Part shown: positions 44,519 through 52,983 of the stretch, piece after piece | Numbering within the stretch: the stretch's first letter is position 1 | Layout: each line of letters starts with the position of its first letter | Notes under the pieces: generated by a model | What the model was told of the DNA's origin: nothing | Database searches by the model: none | What the model saw: only the letters and a program-made list of their open reading frames with translations | Origin: JBQLZQ01 sp052168355 | Lineage (GTDB): Bacteria > Pseudomonadota > Alphaproteobacteria > DSM-16000 > Inquilinaceae | NCBI GenBank assembly: GCA_052168355.1 | Contig: JBQLZQ010000056.1 | Coordinates: 62,001-126,000, forward strand | Reading direction: 5' to 3' | DNA: 64,000 nucleotides | Position numbers and translations under genes: made by a program

Positions 44519-45663
44519 AACCGCTGCCCGCGGAATTCCGCGCCATGGTGCGCGACAGGCTGCGGGCACGGGCCGAAGCGGCGGGGTTGGAAGGTCTGCT
44601 GCTGTTCGCCCCCGGCAACATCGCCTATGCATCCGGCTGGCTTTTTTCCGTGAACGAACGCCCCATGGGTCTCCATGTTCCAGTCACGGGCGAAGACACG
44701 CTCTATGTCCCGCATCTGGAACTGGAAAACGCGCTGGACGTGGCCGGCGTCCGGGTCGTCACCTATGAGGAGTTTCCCGGGCTGACACCTCCCGCGCTGT
44801 GGATGATCGCCGACACAAGCGCCCGCCGGCTGGGCATCGACACGCTGGAGGCGCGGTATCTGGCGGCCGCGCAGGACTTGCTGGACCACGTCGACCTTAC
44901 AGATCACTGTTTGCCCGAACGCGCCGTCAAGCACCCTGAGGAGGTCGCGCTTATCCGCGCCGCCGCGGGCTTCGCCGATCTGTGCCTGGACCGGCTGCTC
45001 GCCCGGGCCGGCGACATGATCGCCCAGGGCGCGACGGAGCTGGTCCTGATGGCCGATTGCACCGGTCATGCCCGCGCCGCACTGACCAGGACGCACGGCA
45101 AGACCTTCGCGGGGACCAAGATGGGTATCACGGCGTCGGTTCACTCCGGCCCCCGCGCCGCCCTGCCCCATGGCACCGTCCTGGCCCGCCAGCCCCGGAA
45201 AGGCGAACCGGTCGTCGCCGGGATCGGGTGCTCCCTTGGCGGCTATCACGCCGAAAGCGGCGTGACGCTGGTCTACGGCGACATCACGCCCGACCAGCGC
45301 CGGATCATGACCGCGATGCAGGCCGCCAACGACGCCACCATCGATGCGCTCACCCGCCGCATGTCGTGCGCGGCGGTGAACGACGAGGCGCTTGCCCCCA
45401 TCCGCGCCGCCGGCCTTGGGCAGGCGATCCGCCACCGCATCGGCCACGGCATGGGCGTGGAGGGGCACGAGGCGCCATGGCTTTCCCCCGGCGACACGAC
45501 CGTCACCGGCCCCGGCATGGTGTTTTCGTGCGAACCCGGCGTGTACCGGCCCGGTCTCGACGGCTGGCGCTGCATCGAGACGCTGATCGTCACGGATGCC
45601 GGGGTCGAGGTGCCCAGCCGCTTTCAGCAGACCCATCCTTTCGACGCGCGCGTCATCGCATAG
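44515..45663 (+). CDS. M24 (pita-bread fold) hydrolase with altered metal ligands
   Basis: A 382-residue protein. The M24 catalytic domain occupies the C-terminal two thirds: SVHSGPRAALPH, HRIGHGMGVEGHE, MVFSCEPGVY and WRCIETLIVT keep the His and two Glu ligands. The first two metal Asp positions (D-x-G and D-x-T in aminopeptidase P) read VVAGIGCSLGGYHAES, with Gly and Glu instead. Creatinase and ectoine hydrolase are non-peptidase relatives, so a C-N hydrolase without the usual metal pair is possible. GTG start overlaps the upstream stop. Confidence 0.9.
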   Translation: MKPLPAEFRAMVRDRLRARAEAAGLEGLLLFAPGNIAYASGWLFSVNERPMGLHVPVTGEDTLYVPHLELENALDVAGVRVVTYEEFPGLTPPALWMIADTSARRLGIDTLEARYLAAAQDLLDHVDLTDHCLPERAVKHPEEVALIRAAAGFADLCLDRLLARAGDMIAQGATELVLMADCTGHARAALTRTHGKTFAGTKMGITASVHSGPRAALPHGTVLARQPRKGEPVVAGIGCSLGGYHAESGVTLVYGDITPDQRRIMTAMQAANDATIDALTRRMSCAAVNDEALAPIRAAGLGQAIRHRIGHGMGVEGHEAPWLSPGDTTVTGPGMVFSCEPGVYRPGLDGWRCIETLIVTDAGVEVPSRFQQTHPFDARVIA

Positions 45664-45675
45664 GAGCCTCAACCG

Positions 45676-46896
45676 ATGCCCGAACCCGCCGCCTGGCGTT
45701 ACCAGAAGATTACCAAGCCGATGTTCGACCTTGCCGCCTCACACCTGATCCTGGCCGGCCGCGTGATCCCCGTGACCGGCGCCGTGATCGAGGACGGCTT
45801 TGTCGAGATGAAGGACGGCAAGATCGCCGCCGTCGGCTCCCGCGCCGCCATGCCCAGGGGCGAAACGATCGAAACCGGCGGCACCCTGATGCCGGGCATG
45901 ATCAACAGCCACGCTCATCTGAACTGGGACGGGATCCACGACCTTGCCCGCCAGTCGATGGACGACCCCAAGCCGATCTCCGCCTTCAAGGCCGCCGGCA
46001 ACATGCTGAAGTCGCTGCGCGCCGGCGTGACGATGGTCCGCGACCTGGGCTTTCACGACATGAACCTGTATTCCAAGCAAGCCGTCGAACAGGGCATCTT
46101 TCCCGGCCCCCGCCTCAAGGTCTGCGGCAACGCCATCATCCAGACCGGCGGTCACACCTATTGGGTGTGCCGGGAAGCGTCCGGCGCCGACGAAATGCGC
46201 CGCGCCGTGCGCGAGCAGGTCAGGGGCGGTGCCGATCTCATCAAGATCATGGCCTGTCACGATACGCTGGAATTCACCGATGCCGAGCTTGAGGCGGTCA
46301 TCGACGAAGCCCACCGCAACCGCCTGCCGATCACCGCCCATGCCACCTACGACGCCTGCATCCGCCGCGTGGCGGAGTTCGGGGTCGATTGCGTCGAGCA
46401 TGGCGGGTCGATGACCGATGAAACCATCGCGATCCTGCTCGACAGGAAAATCCCCATCGTCACGACCTTCGCGCCCCTGGTGCAACAGAGCCAGCCGGAC
46501 ATCGCCCGCAAGTTCGGCATTCCCGAATGGAAAATCGATGAGCGGATCAAGGCGGTGGCCGATCCCAGCCGTTATGAGGGGCTCAAGCGCGCGGCGAAGG
46601 CCGGGGTGCCCATCGTGTTCGGCACCGACGCCGGCAGCCCGGCTGTGGAGCACGACGTGATCGCCCCGGAGCTTGCGCACATGGTCAAGGTCGGGGTTTG
46701 CGCCGATGCCGTGGACGCCCTGGCCTCGATCACCATCCGGGCCGCCAGACTGTCCAAGATGGATCACCTGATCGGTTCCCTCGAGGTGGGCAAGGCGGCG
46801 GACGTGATCGTGGTCGACGGCAATCCCGATCAGGACCTGACGGCGCTGAACCGCGTCACGATGACCTTTATCGACGGAAAGAGGATGCACGGATGA
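45676..46896 (+). CDS. Amidohydrolase family protein (imidazolonepropionase/prolidase-like)
   Basis: A 406-residue metal-dependent hydrolase. INSHAHLNWDG gives the HxH pair, LIKIMACHD the bridging Lys, TAHATY and VEHGG the two further His, and FGTDAGSP the catalytic Asp, so the active site is complete. Relatives cleave cyclic amides and Xaa-Pro dipeptides. Cytoplasmic. It is 12 bases downstream of the M24 gene. Confidence 0.92.
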   Translation: MPEPAAWRYQKITKPMFDLAASHLILAGRVIPVTGAVIEDGFVEMKDGKIAAVGSRAAMPRGETIETGGTLMPGMINSHAHLNWDGIHDLARQSMDDPKPISAFKAAGNMLKSLRAGVTMVRDLGFHDMNLYSKQAVEQGIFPGPRLKVCGNAIIQTGGHTYWVCREASGADEMRRAVREQVRGGADLIKIMACHDTLEFTDAELEAVIDEAHRNRLPITAHATYDACIRRVAEFGVDCVEHGGSMTDETIAILLDRKIPIVTTFAPLVQQSQPDIARKFGIPEWKIDERIKAVADPSRYEGLKRAAKAGVPIVFGTDAGSPAVEHDVIAPELAHMVKVGVCADAVDALASITIRAARLSKMDHLIGSLEVGKAADVIVVDGNPDQDLTALNRVTMTFIDGKRMHG

Positions 46897-48071
46897 GTCG
46901 TCTGCTGGACCGGCTGGCGCCGAGGATTGTCGAGGAGGACGGATCGTTCCGCACCCGGATGCTGGGCATCGCCGCAGGGATGAGCGACGTCATCGCCCTG
47001 GGCCGGGGCGACCCGGACTTTCACACGCCGGCCCATATCGTCAAGGCCGCGAAGGACGCGCTGGACGCCAACCAGCACCATTATACCGGCCCCACCGGCC
47101 TGCCCCCGCTGCGCGCCGCGATCGCGCGGGACCTGAAGGACAGCTACGGGTTGGACTATTCCGCCGATGAGATCGTCGTAACGGCGGGCGTGCAGGAAAG
47201 CATCATGCTGACCATGCTGGGCCTGTGCCGACCCGGCGACGAGGTGCTGATCACCTCGCCGCGCTTTACCACCTATGACACCGCCGTTCACCTTTGCGGT
47301 GGCGTGCCGATACCGGTGCCCACCTACGAGAAGGATGACTTCGCTCTCGACGTCGCCGAGATCGAACGCCGGATCACCCCGAAAACGCGCATGTTCGTCA
47401 TGGTTTCGCCCAACAACCCGACGGGGGCCGTGACGCCACCCGCCGTGATCCGCCAGATCGCCGACCTGGCGATCAAGCACGACATCCTGATCATCGCCGA
47501 CGAAATCTACGCCAAGATGATCTATGCGCCGAACGAGCATCTTTCCATCGCCACACTGCCGGGGATGAAGGAGCGCACGGTGACGCTCAACGGTTTCTCG
47601 AAGACCTACGCGATGACGGGCTGGCGGGTCGGGTATCTTGCCGCCCCCGCGGATTTCGTGGAGAAAGTGACGGAGCCGCGCCATTCCCTCTCGATCAATA
47701 CCTGCACCATCAGCCAGTATGCGGCGCTGGCCGCCCTGACCGGCCCGCAGGAACCGCTGCGGGCGATGCTGGCGGACTACGCCGCCCGGCGCGACTGGCT
47801 GATGCCGGCGCTGCGCGCGGCGGGCTTCACCTACGGCCATCCGGGTGGAGCCTTCTACATCTACACCAACATCTCGTCCTCCGGCCTGCCGGCGCCCGAA
47901 TTCTGCGAACGGTTGCTGCGGGAAACCGGTGTCATGCTGTTCCCCGGCACCATGTTCGGCGACGACAGCACCGACTACATCCGCATCAGCTATCTCCAGC
48001 CGCTGCCGATGATCAAGGAGGCGATGGCGCGGATCGCGGCCTTTGCGTCGGCGGCGAGGGCCACGGCATGA
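46893..48071 (+). CDS. Class I/II pyridoxal-phosphate aminotransferase
   Basis: A 392-residue fold-type I aminotransferase: IALGRGDPDFHTPAHIVKAA, MVSPNNPTG, IADEIYAKMIY and NGFSKTYAMTGWRVGY with the PLP Lys. It is similar along its whole length to the aminotransferase at 38809, including the shared GRGDPD and TPAHIVKA motifs, so the two are paralogues split over both arms. ATG overlaps the upstream stop as ATGA. Confidence 0.94.
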   Translation: MSRLLDRLAPRIVEEDGSFRTRMLGIAAGMSDVIALGRGDPDFHTPAHIVKAAKDALDANQHHYTGPTGLPPLRAAIARDLKDSYGLDYSADEIVVTAGVQESIMLTMLGLCRPGDEVLITSPRFTTYDTAVHLCGGVPIPVPTYEKDDFALDVAEIERRITPKTRMFVMVSPNNPTGAVTPPAVIRQIADLAIKHDILIIADEIYAKMIYAPNEHLSIATLPGMKERTVTLNGFSKTYAMTGWRVGYLAAPADFVEKVTEPRHSLSINTCTISQYAALAALTGPQEPLRAMLADYAARRDWLMPALRAAGFTYGHPGGAFYIYTNISSSGLPAPEFCERLLRETGVMLFPGTMFGDDSTDYIRISYLQPLPMIKEAMARIAAFASAARATA

Positions 48072-49483
48072 GCGAAAAGGAGAAGTTCGTCGGCATTCAG
48101 ATCAGCCCGGTCAGCTTTGTCGATGAAGGCGTCGACGCGGTCCTCGACACGCTGCAGGACCGGGTCGGCGTCAACGTCCTGATGCTCGGCACCGTCTCCT
48201 GGCTGGGGCTCAAGTCCGGCCGGTCGATCAGCCACGAACTGGACGGCTGGCCCGACCACGGCGTGCCGGAACCCTATCAGATGCGCGGCGGCGCCTATTT
48301 CGATCCCGATCCGCGCTACTACAAAGACACGTTCATGGCCGACTACCGGTCTCGCGACCCGGAATTCGAAGGCCGCGACATCCTGAAGATGGTCATCCCC
48401 GCGGCCCACGCCCGGGGCATGAAGGTGTTCGTCGAATTGATGGAACCGTTCTTCAAATATGCCGGCCACGGGTCGGCGGGCACCGTCGAAATTCCGACCC
48501 TCGCCCAGGCCATGGAGATCGACATCTTCGGCCGTCTCGGCGGCGAGCCCAGCACGTCGAACCCCGGCTACCGATCCTGGATCCACTCGATGATCGAGGA
48601 CCAGGTGCGCAATCACGACATCGACGGGCTGATGTGGTGCAACGAGCGCAACTCGCCCCTGGACACGCTGATCCAGGGCGGCGCACCCGGCGACTTCTCG
48701 GGCCCCGCCCGGCGCGAGGCCACCGAGCGCGGCGTCAATGTGGAGGCCTGCCGCCAGGCTCTCCTCCGCCTCTATGACTTCATGCAGGAGGCGGCGGCGG
48801 GCAAGATGTTCGCCGACGGCTCGCTCATCACCTTCCTGCGGGTGCTGTTGGACAATCCCGAGGCGCTGGTGTGGGAAAAGTTCTGGCTGGAACGCAACAA
48901 GGATCTGGACCGGGAACTCTACGGACTCGTGAAGTGGTGCAAACCGACCCTGCCGTTCGGATTGAACGTCTGGAACCGCAACCATTTCAACCTGATCCGC
49001 CGCGCCCAGTGGCCCTGGGCCGAACAGACACGCTATGCCGACTTCGTAAAGCCGATCACCTACCAGCATCAGGCGGGCGAAGTCTGGGATAAGGAGCTCG
49101 GCTTTTTTCGCAAGACCGTCCTGCGCGATTTCACGCCCGACGAGGCGACCCGCGGCCTGTTCCGCATCCTCGGGCTGAACGAGGCGCCCTTCGACCGGAT
49201 CATCGGCAAGGGGATGGACCCCGACACCTACGTCTTCGGTCAATGCGCCGATGCGCTCAAGGGCGTCGAGGGCAAGGCCCAGGTCTATATGGGTATCGGC
49301 GTGGATGCCCCGCGCAGCCGGCCCGACACCGCCAAGATGACGACCGATATCGCCTACCGTTCGGTCCTGGCGACCTATCGCGCCGGCGGGCACGGGGTGG
49401 TTCTGGCGCCCAACTACGCCTCGATGCACCTGACCCATCTCGACGGCGTGGCGCAGGCCCTGACCGAGTTGGGTCTAAAATGA
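48068..49483 (+). CDS. Uncharacterised glycoside-hydrolase-like TIM-barrel protein
   Basis: A 471-residue protein I cannot assign to a named family. It looks like a clan-A type barrel: VGIQISPVSFVDEG at the start, ILKMVIPAAHARGMKVFVELMEP with a candidate Glu, DIDGLMWCNERNSPLDTL with another acidic pair, and FVKPITYQHQAGEVWD. Many Trp, Tyr and Asp suggest carbohydrate binding. It has no signal peptide, so it should act inside the cell on an imported compound. It overlaps both neighbours. Confidence 0.8.
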   Translation: MSEKEKFVGIQISPVSFVDEGVDAVLDTLQDRVGVNVLMLGTVSWLGLKSGRSISHELDGWPDHGVPEPYQMRGGAYFDPDPRYYKDTFMADYRSRDPEFEGRDILKMVIPAAHARGMKVFVELMEPFFKYAGHGSAGTVEIPTLAQAMEIDIFGRLGGEPSTSNPGYRSWIHSMIEDQVRNHDIDGLMWCNERNSPLDTLIQGGAPGDFSGPARREATERGVNVEACRQALLRLYDFMQEAAAGKMFADGSLITFLRVLLDNPEALVWEKFWLERNKDLDRELYGLVKWCKPTLPFGLNVWNRNHFNLIRRAQWPWAEQTRYADFVKPITYQHQAGEVWDKELGFFRKTVLRDFTPDEATRGLFRILGLNEAPFDRIIGKGMDPDTYVFGQCADALKGVEGKAQVYMGIGVDAPRSRPDTAKMTTDIAYRSVLATYRAGGHGVVLAPNYASMHLTHLDGVAQALTELGLK

Positions 49484-50862
49484 GCTTCGCGACGATCATT
49501 TCGGGTGGCACGCTGGTCACGCCCGACGGTCTTCGCCCGGGCAGCCTTGCGCTTCGCAACGGACAGATCGCCGCCATCCTTCCGCCGGGCGAACGTGCCG
49601 AGGCGGCCGAAGTGATCGACGCCACCGGGCTTCACGTCCTGCCCGGCCTTATCGACATCCATTGCCATATCCGCGCGCCCGCCTATCCGCAGCGCGGCAC
49701 CGTGGAAAGCGAGACCGCGGCCGCGGTAGCCGGCGGCATCACCACCGTGTTCGAGATGCCGATAACCAACCCCTGCTGCAATTCGCCGGAGCAAGTCGCC
49801 CTGCGCCGGGATCATTTCGCCGCGCGCAGCCACATCGATTTCGGCCTTTATGCCGCGCCTTTGACATTGACCGAGGAGGCGGTGGACGCCTTGGCCGCCA
49901 CCGGCATCGTGGCCTTCAAGATCTTCACGACACCGGCACCCGCCGACCGCGACGCGGAATTCGCCGGTCTCGCGTGGCCCAACGAGGTTGATCAGTTCCA
50001 GGCGCTGCGGCTTATCGCCCGCACCGGTCTGCCCGTCGTCGTCCATGCCGAAAGCGCACAGATCCTGGCCCGCGCGGAGGTCGCCGCCCTGATGCTCGAT
50101 CCGGCCGACGCCCGGACCCACGGGGCGGCGCGGCCGGCCATGGCCGAGGCCCTGGCGGTGGCCAAGCTGCTGACCATGAATATCGCGGCGCAGGCCAAGC
50201 TCCACATCGCCCATGTCACGTCGGCCGCGACGCTGGACGTCCTGCGCCGGTTCCACGGATCGTCGGACTTTAGCGCCGAGACCTGTCCGCATTACCTGCG
50301 CTACACCGAGAAGGACGTGGCCCGCGTGGGCGTCGCCGCCAAGATCAACCCGCCCATACGCCAGACATCGGACCGCGAGGCGTTGTGGCAGGGCATCGCG
50401 GACGGGACCATCGCCCATGTGACCACCGACCACGCGGGCTTCTCGCCCGAGGAGAAGGCCGCGCACGAGGGGAACTTCCTGTCCGCCCCGCCCGGCCATC
50501 CGGGGACGGAAATCCTGCTGCCAGCCATGCTGGATGCCGTGGCGGAAGGCAAGGTGACAGTGTCACAGGCCAGCACGCTTTTGAGCGGCAACGGCGCCGC
50601 CCGCTTCGGACTGCCCGACAAGGGCCGTTTGGTCGAGGGTCGTGTCGCCGATATCATCATGGTCGATCTCGCCGGCGAAACCCGCGTCACCGAAACCGGC
50701 CTGCGCACGGCGGCGGCGGCCAACGCGCGGCTATCCCACGGCGAAAGGTTTCGGGGGCGGCTGTGCGGGACTTTCCTGGCGGGTCGCCCGATCTGGCGGG
50801 ACGGCGCCCTCAAGGGCAGGACCGGGGACGGGCGCTTCGTGACACCGAAAGGACCGACATGA
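49480..50862 (+). CDS. Dihydroorotase/allantoinase-type amidohydrolase (AllB-like)
   Basis: A 460-residue cyclic amidohydrolase. LPGLIDIHCHIRAP gives HxH, IVAFKIFTTP the carboxylated Lys, VVHAESAQ and HIAHVTSA the two His, and HVTTDHAGFSPEEK the catalytic Asp. This arrangement fits allantoinase or hydantoinase. The ATG at 49480 overlaps the upstream stop as ATGA. A second allantoinase-type enzyme (PuuE-like) is in the other arm. Confidence 0.92.
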   Translation: MSFATIISGGTLVTPDGLRPGSLALRNGQIAAILPPGERAEAAEVIDATGLHVLPGLIDIHCHIRAPAYPQRGTVESETAAAVAGGITTVFEMPITNPCCNSPEQVALRRDHFAARSHIDFGLYAAPLTLTEEAVDALAATGIVAFKIFTTPAPADRDAEFAGLAWPNEVDQFQALRLIARTGLPVVVHAESAQILARAEVAALMLDPADARTHGAARPAMAEALAVAKLLTMNIAAQAKLHIAHVTSAATLDVLRRFHGSSDFSAETCPHYLRYTEKDVARVGVAAKINPPIRQTSDREALWQGIADGTIAHVTTDHAGFSPEEKAAHEGNFLSAPPGHPGTEILLPAMLDAVAEGKVTVSQASTLLSGNGAARFGLPDKGRLVEGRVADIIMVDLAGETRVTETGLRTAAAANARLSHGERFRGRLCGTFLAGRPIWRDGALKGRTGDGRFVTPKGPT

Positions 50863-51893
50863 CCGTTCAGTCCCCCGCACCCAGGAATGGCCCGCCGTTG
50901 TTGGAGGTGCGGGATCTGCAGACCACTTTTTCGCTGGGGCGCGATATACGGATCCGCGCCGTCGACGGCGTGAGTTTCACCGTGGCGCCGGGCGAGACGC
51001 TGGCCATCGTGGGCGAAAGCGGGTCCGGGAAGTCAGTCACCAGCCTGTCGATCATGCGCCTTCTGCCGAAAGGCGTCGGCCAGATCACCCGCGGCCAGAT
51101 CGTCCTGCGGGGCCGCGACCTGACCAAGCTTCCCGAGCGGGAGATGCGCGCGGTGCGGGGCAAGGAAATCGGGATGATCTTTCAGGAGCCGATGACCAGC
51201 CTGAACCCGGTGCACACGCTGGGCCGACAGATCGCCGAGGTGGTGATCCGTCATGACGGGTTGTCGGCGTCCAAGGCGCACGAACGCGCCGTGGAGATGC
51301 TGGCCCTGGTCGGCATCCCCGAAGCGCGCAAGAGGGCTGACACCTATCCGCATCAGATGTCGGGCGGGATGCGCCAGCGGGCGATGATCGCCATGGCGCT
51401 GTCGTGCCAGCCGAGCCTGCTGATCGCGGACGAGCCGACCACGGCGCTCGATGTCACCATCCAGGCGCAGATCCTGGAACTGATGAAGGATTTGCAGGCG
51501 CAGCTTGGCATGGCCATCGTCTTCATCACCCACGATCTTGGCGTCGTCGCCGAAATGGCCGACCGGGTGGTGGTGATGTACGCCAGCCAGGTGGTGGAGA
51601 CCGGTCCGGTGTACGATATCTTCGAGCGGCCGATCATGCCTTATACGGCGGGCCTTTTGAAATCGATCCCCCGTCTGGGCGGCACCGCGCCGCACAGGCG
51701 GCTCGATACGATTCCAGGGCAGGTTCCCATCCTTTCGCGCCTGCCGTCGGGTTGTCGCTTTCGGCCCCGATGCGGCCACGCGATCGACGCCTGCGCCGCG
51801 AGCGAACCGCCGCTGACCCTGTCAGACGACGGGCGCGAGGTGCGCTGCCTGCGGTGGGCGGAGCTGAACCTCGCCGAGGGGATCCCGGCATGA
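50859..51893 (+). CDS. Dipeptide-type ABC transporter ATPase (DppD-like)
   Basis: A 344-residue ATPase with Walker A GESGSGKS, Q-loop MIFQEPMTSLNPVH, signature MSGGMRQR, Walker B LLIADEPTTALDVT and the C-terminal oligopeptide extension (SGCRFRPRCGHAIDAC). It completes, with the next gene, the importer whose binding protein and permeases are encoded 18 kb away in the other arm. Coupled by ATGA overlaps on both sides. Confidence 0.95.
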   Translation: MTVQSPAPRNGPPLLEVRDLQTTFSLGRDIRIRAVDGVSFTVAPGETLAIVGESGSGKSVTSLSIMRLLPKGVGQITRGQIVLRGRDLTKLPEREMRAVRGKEIGMIFQEPMTSLNPVHTLGRQIAEVVIRHDGLSASKAHERAVEMLALVGIPEARKRADTYPHQMSGGMRQRAMIAMALSCQPSLLIADEPTTALDVTIQAQILELMKDLQAQLGMAIVFITHDLGVVAEMADRVVVMYASQVVETGPVYDIFERPIMPYTAGLLKSIPRLGGTAPHRRLDTIPGQVPILSRLPSGCRFRPRCGHAIDACAASEPPLTLSDDGREVRCLRWAELNLAEGIPA

Positions 51894-52855
51894 GCGCGCT
51901 GTTGCAGGTGACCGACCTGACCAAGTTCTTTCCGATCCGCGGCGGCGTGCTGAACCGGGTGGTGAACAACGTCAAGGCCGTCAATGGCGTGACGTTCGAT
52001 GTCCGCAAGGGCGAAGTCGTGGGCCTCGTGGGCGAAAGCGGGTCGGGCAAGACCACCGTGGGGCGGACCCTTCTGCGGCTGGAGGAAGCCACGTCGGGAA
52101 CCGTCAGCTTCGACGGCACCGATATCATGCGCCTGCCGCGCGAGGACATGCGCCGCTATCGCAAGCGGATGCAGATCATCTTTCAGGACCCCTACGCCAG
52201 CCTCAATCCACGCGAGAAGATCAGAACTCTGATCGGCCACGCGCTGAGCCTGCATGACATCGGAACGCCCACCGACAGGGAAGACCGCATCGTGGCGCTG
52301 CTGGAGCAGGTCGGGCTGTCCTCGGATTATCTCGACCGCTTTCCGCATGAATTCTCGGGCGGACAGAGGCAGCGGATCGGCATTGCCCGCGCCCTTGCCG
52401 TCGATCCGGAGTTCGTGGTGGCGGACGAGCCGGTGTCGGCGCTCGACGTGTCGATCCAGGCGCAGGTGATAAACCTGCTGGACGATCTCAAGCAAAGCCT
52501 GGGCTTGACGATGCTGTTCATCGCCCATGACCTTGCCGTGGTGGAGCATATCTGCGACCGGGTGATCGTGATGTATCTGGGCCGGATCATGGAGATCGCG
52601 CCGGCCGCGACGCTCTATGCGCGCCCCAACCATCCCTATACCGAGGCGCTGCTCTCGGCCGTGCCGATCCCGCAGCCGGGGCGGCGGCGTAAAAGAGTGG
52701 TGCTGAAGGGCGATATCCCAAGCCCGATCAACCCGCCCTCCGGCTGCGTCTTCCGCACACGGTGCCCCAAGGCAGTCGCGGATTGCGCCACCGTGATCCC
52801 GCCGCTGAAGCAGGTGGGGGAGGACCATGTCAGCGCCTGCATCCTGACGACTTGA
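51890..52855 (+). CDS. Dipeptide-type ABC transporter ATPase (DppF-like)
   Basis: A 321-residue ATPase with Walker A GESGSGKTT, IIFQDPYASLNPR, signature FSGGQRQR, Walker B FVVADEPVSALDVS and the C-terminal Cys-rich extension (SGCVFRTRCPKAVADC). Last gene of the rightward arm; the following 128 bases hold GC-rich imperfect inverted repeats (CGCTGA at 52861 with TCAGCG at 52895) but no clear T-run. Confidence 0.95.
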   Translation: MSALLQVTDLTKFFPIRGGVLNRVVNNVKAVNGVTFDVRKGEVVGLVGESGSGKTTVGRTLLRLEEATSGTVSFDGTDIMRLPREDMRRYRKRMQIIFQDPYASLNPREKIRTLIGHALSLHDIGTPTDREDRIVALLEQVGLSSDYLDRFPHEFSGGQRQRIGIARALAVDPEFVVADEPVSALDVSIQAQVINLLDDLKQSLGLTMLFIAHDLAVVEHICDRVIVMYLGRIMEIAPAATLYARPNHPYTEALLSAVPIPQPGRRRKRVVLKGDIPSPINPPSGCVFRTRCPKAVADCATVIPPLKQVGEDHVSACILTT

Positions 52856-52983
52856 GGCTGCGCTGAGCGTCGCCGCCCCCTGGCACCGGGCCTTTCAGCG
52901 GCGGCCGGATGTGCGCTATGGATTCCGGGTCTCTCAGCCTTCCCACAGGCATCCCCAATGGCCCGAGAACCAGGAATCGTCTC

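Noticed and set aside
26481..52855. The island as an ectoine degradation locus
   Set aside because: M24 and AstE-like genes recall DoeA and DoeB, but the M24 sequence does not carry ectoine-hydrolase features that I recognise, and no ectoine-type transporter, AsnC regulator or diaminobutyrate enzymes are present.
52861..52904. Terminator after the DppF gene
   Set aside because: CGCTGA/TCAGCG and CGCCGC/GCGGCG can pair, but the two stems exclude each other partly and no T-run follows.
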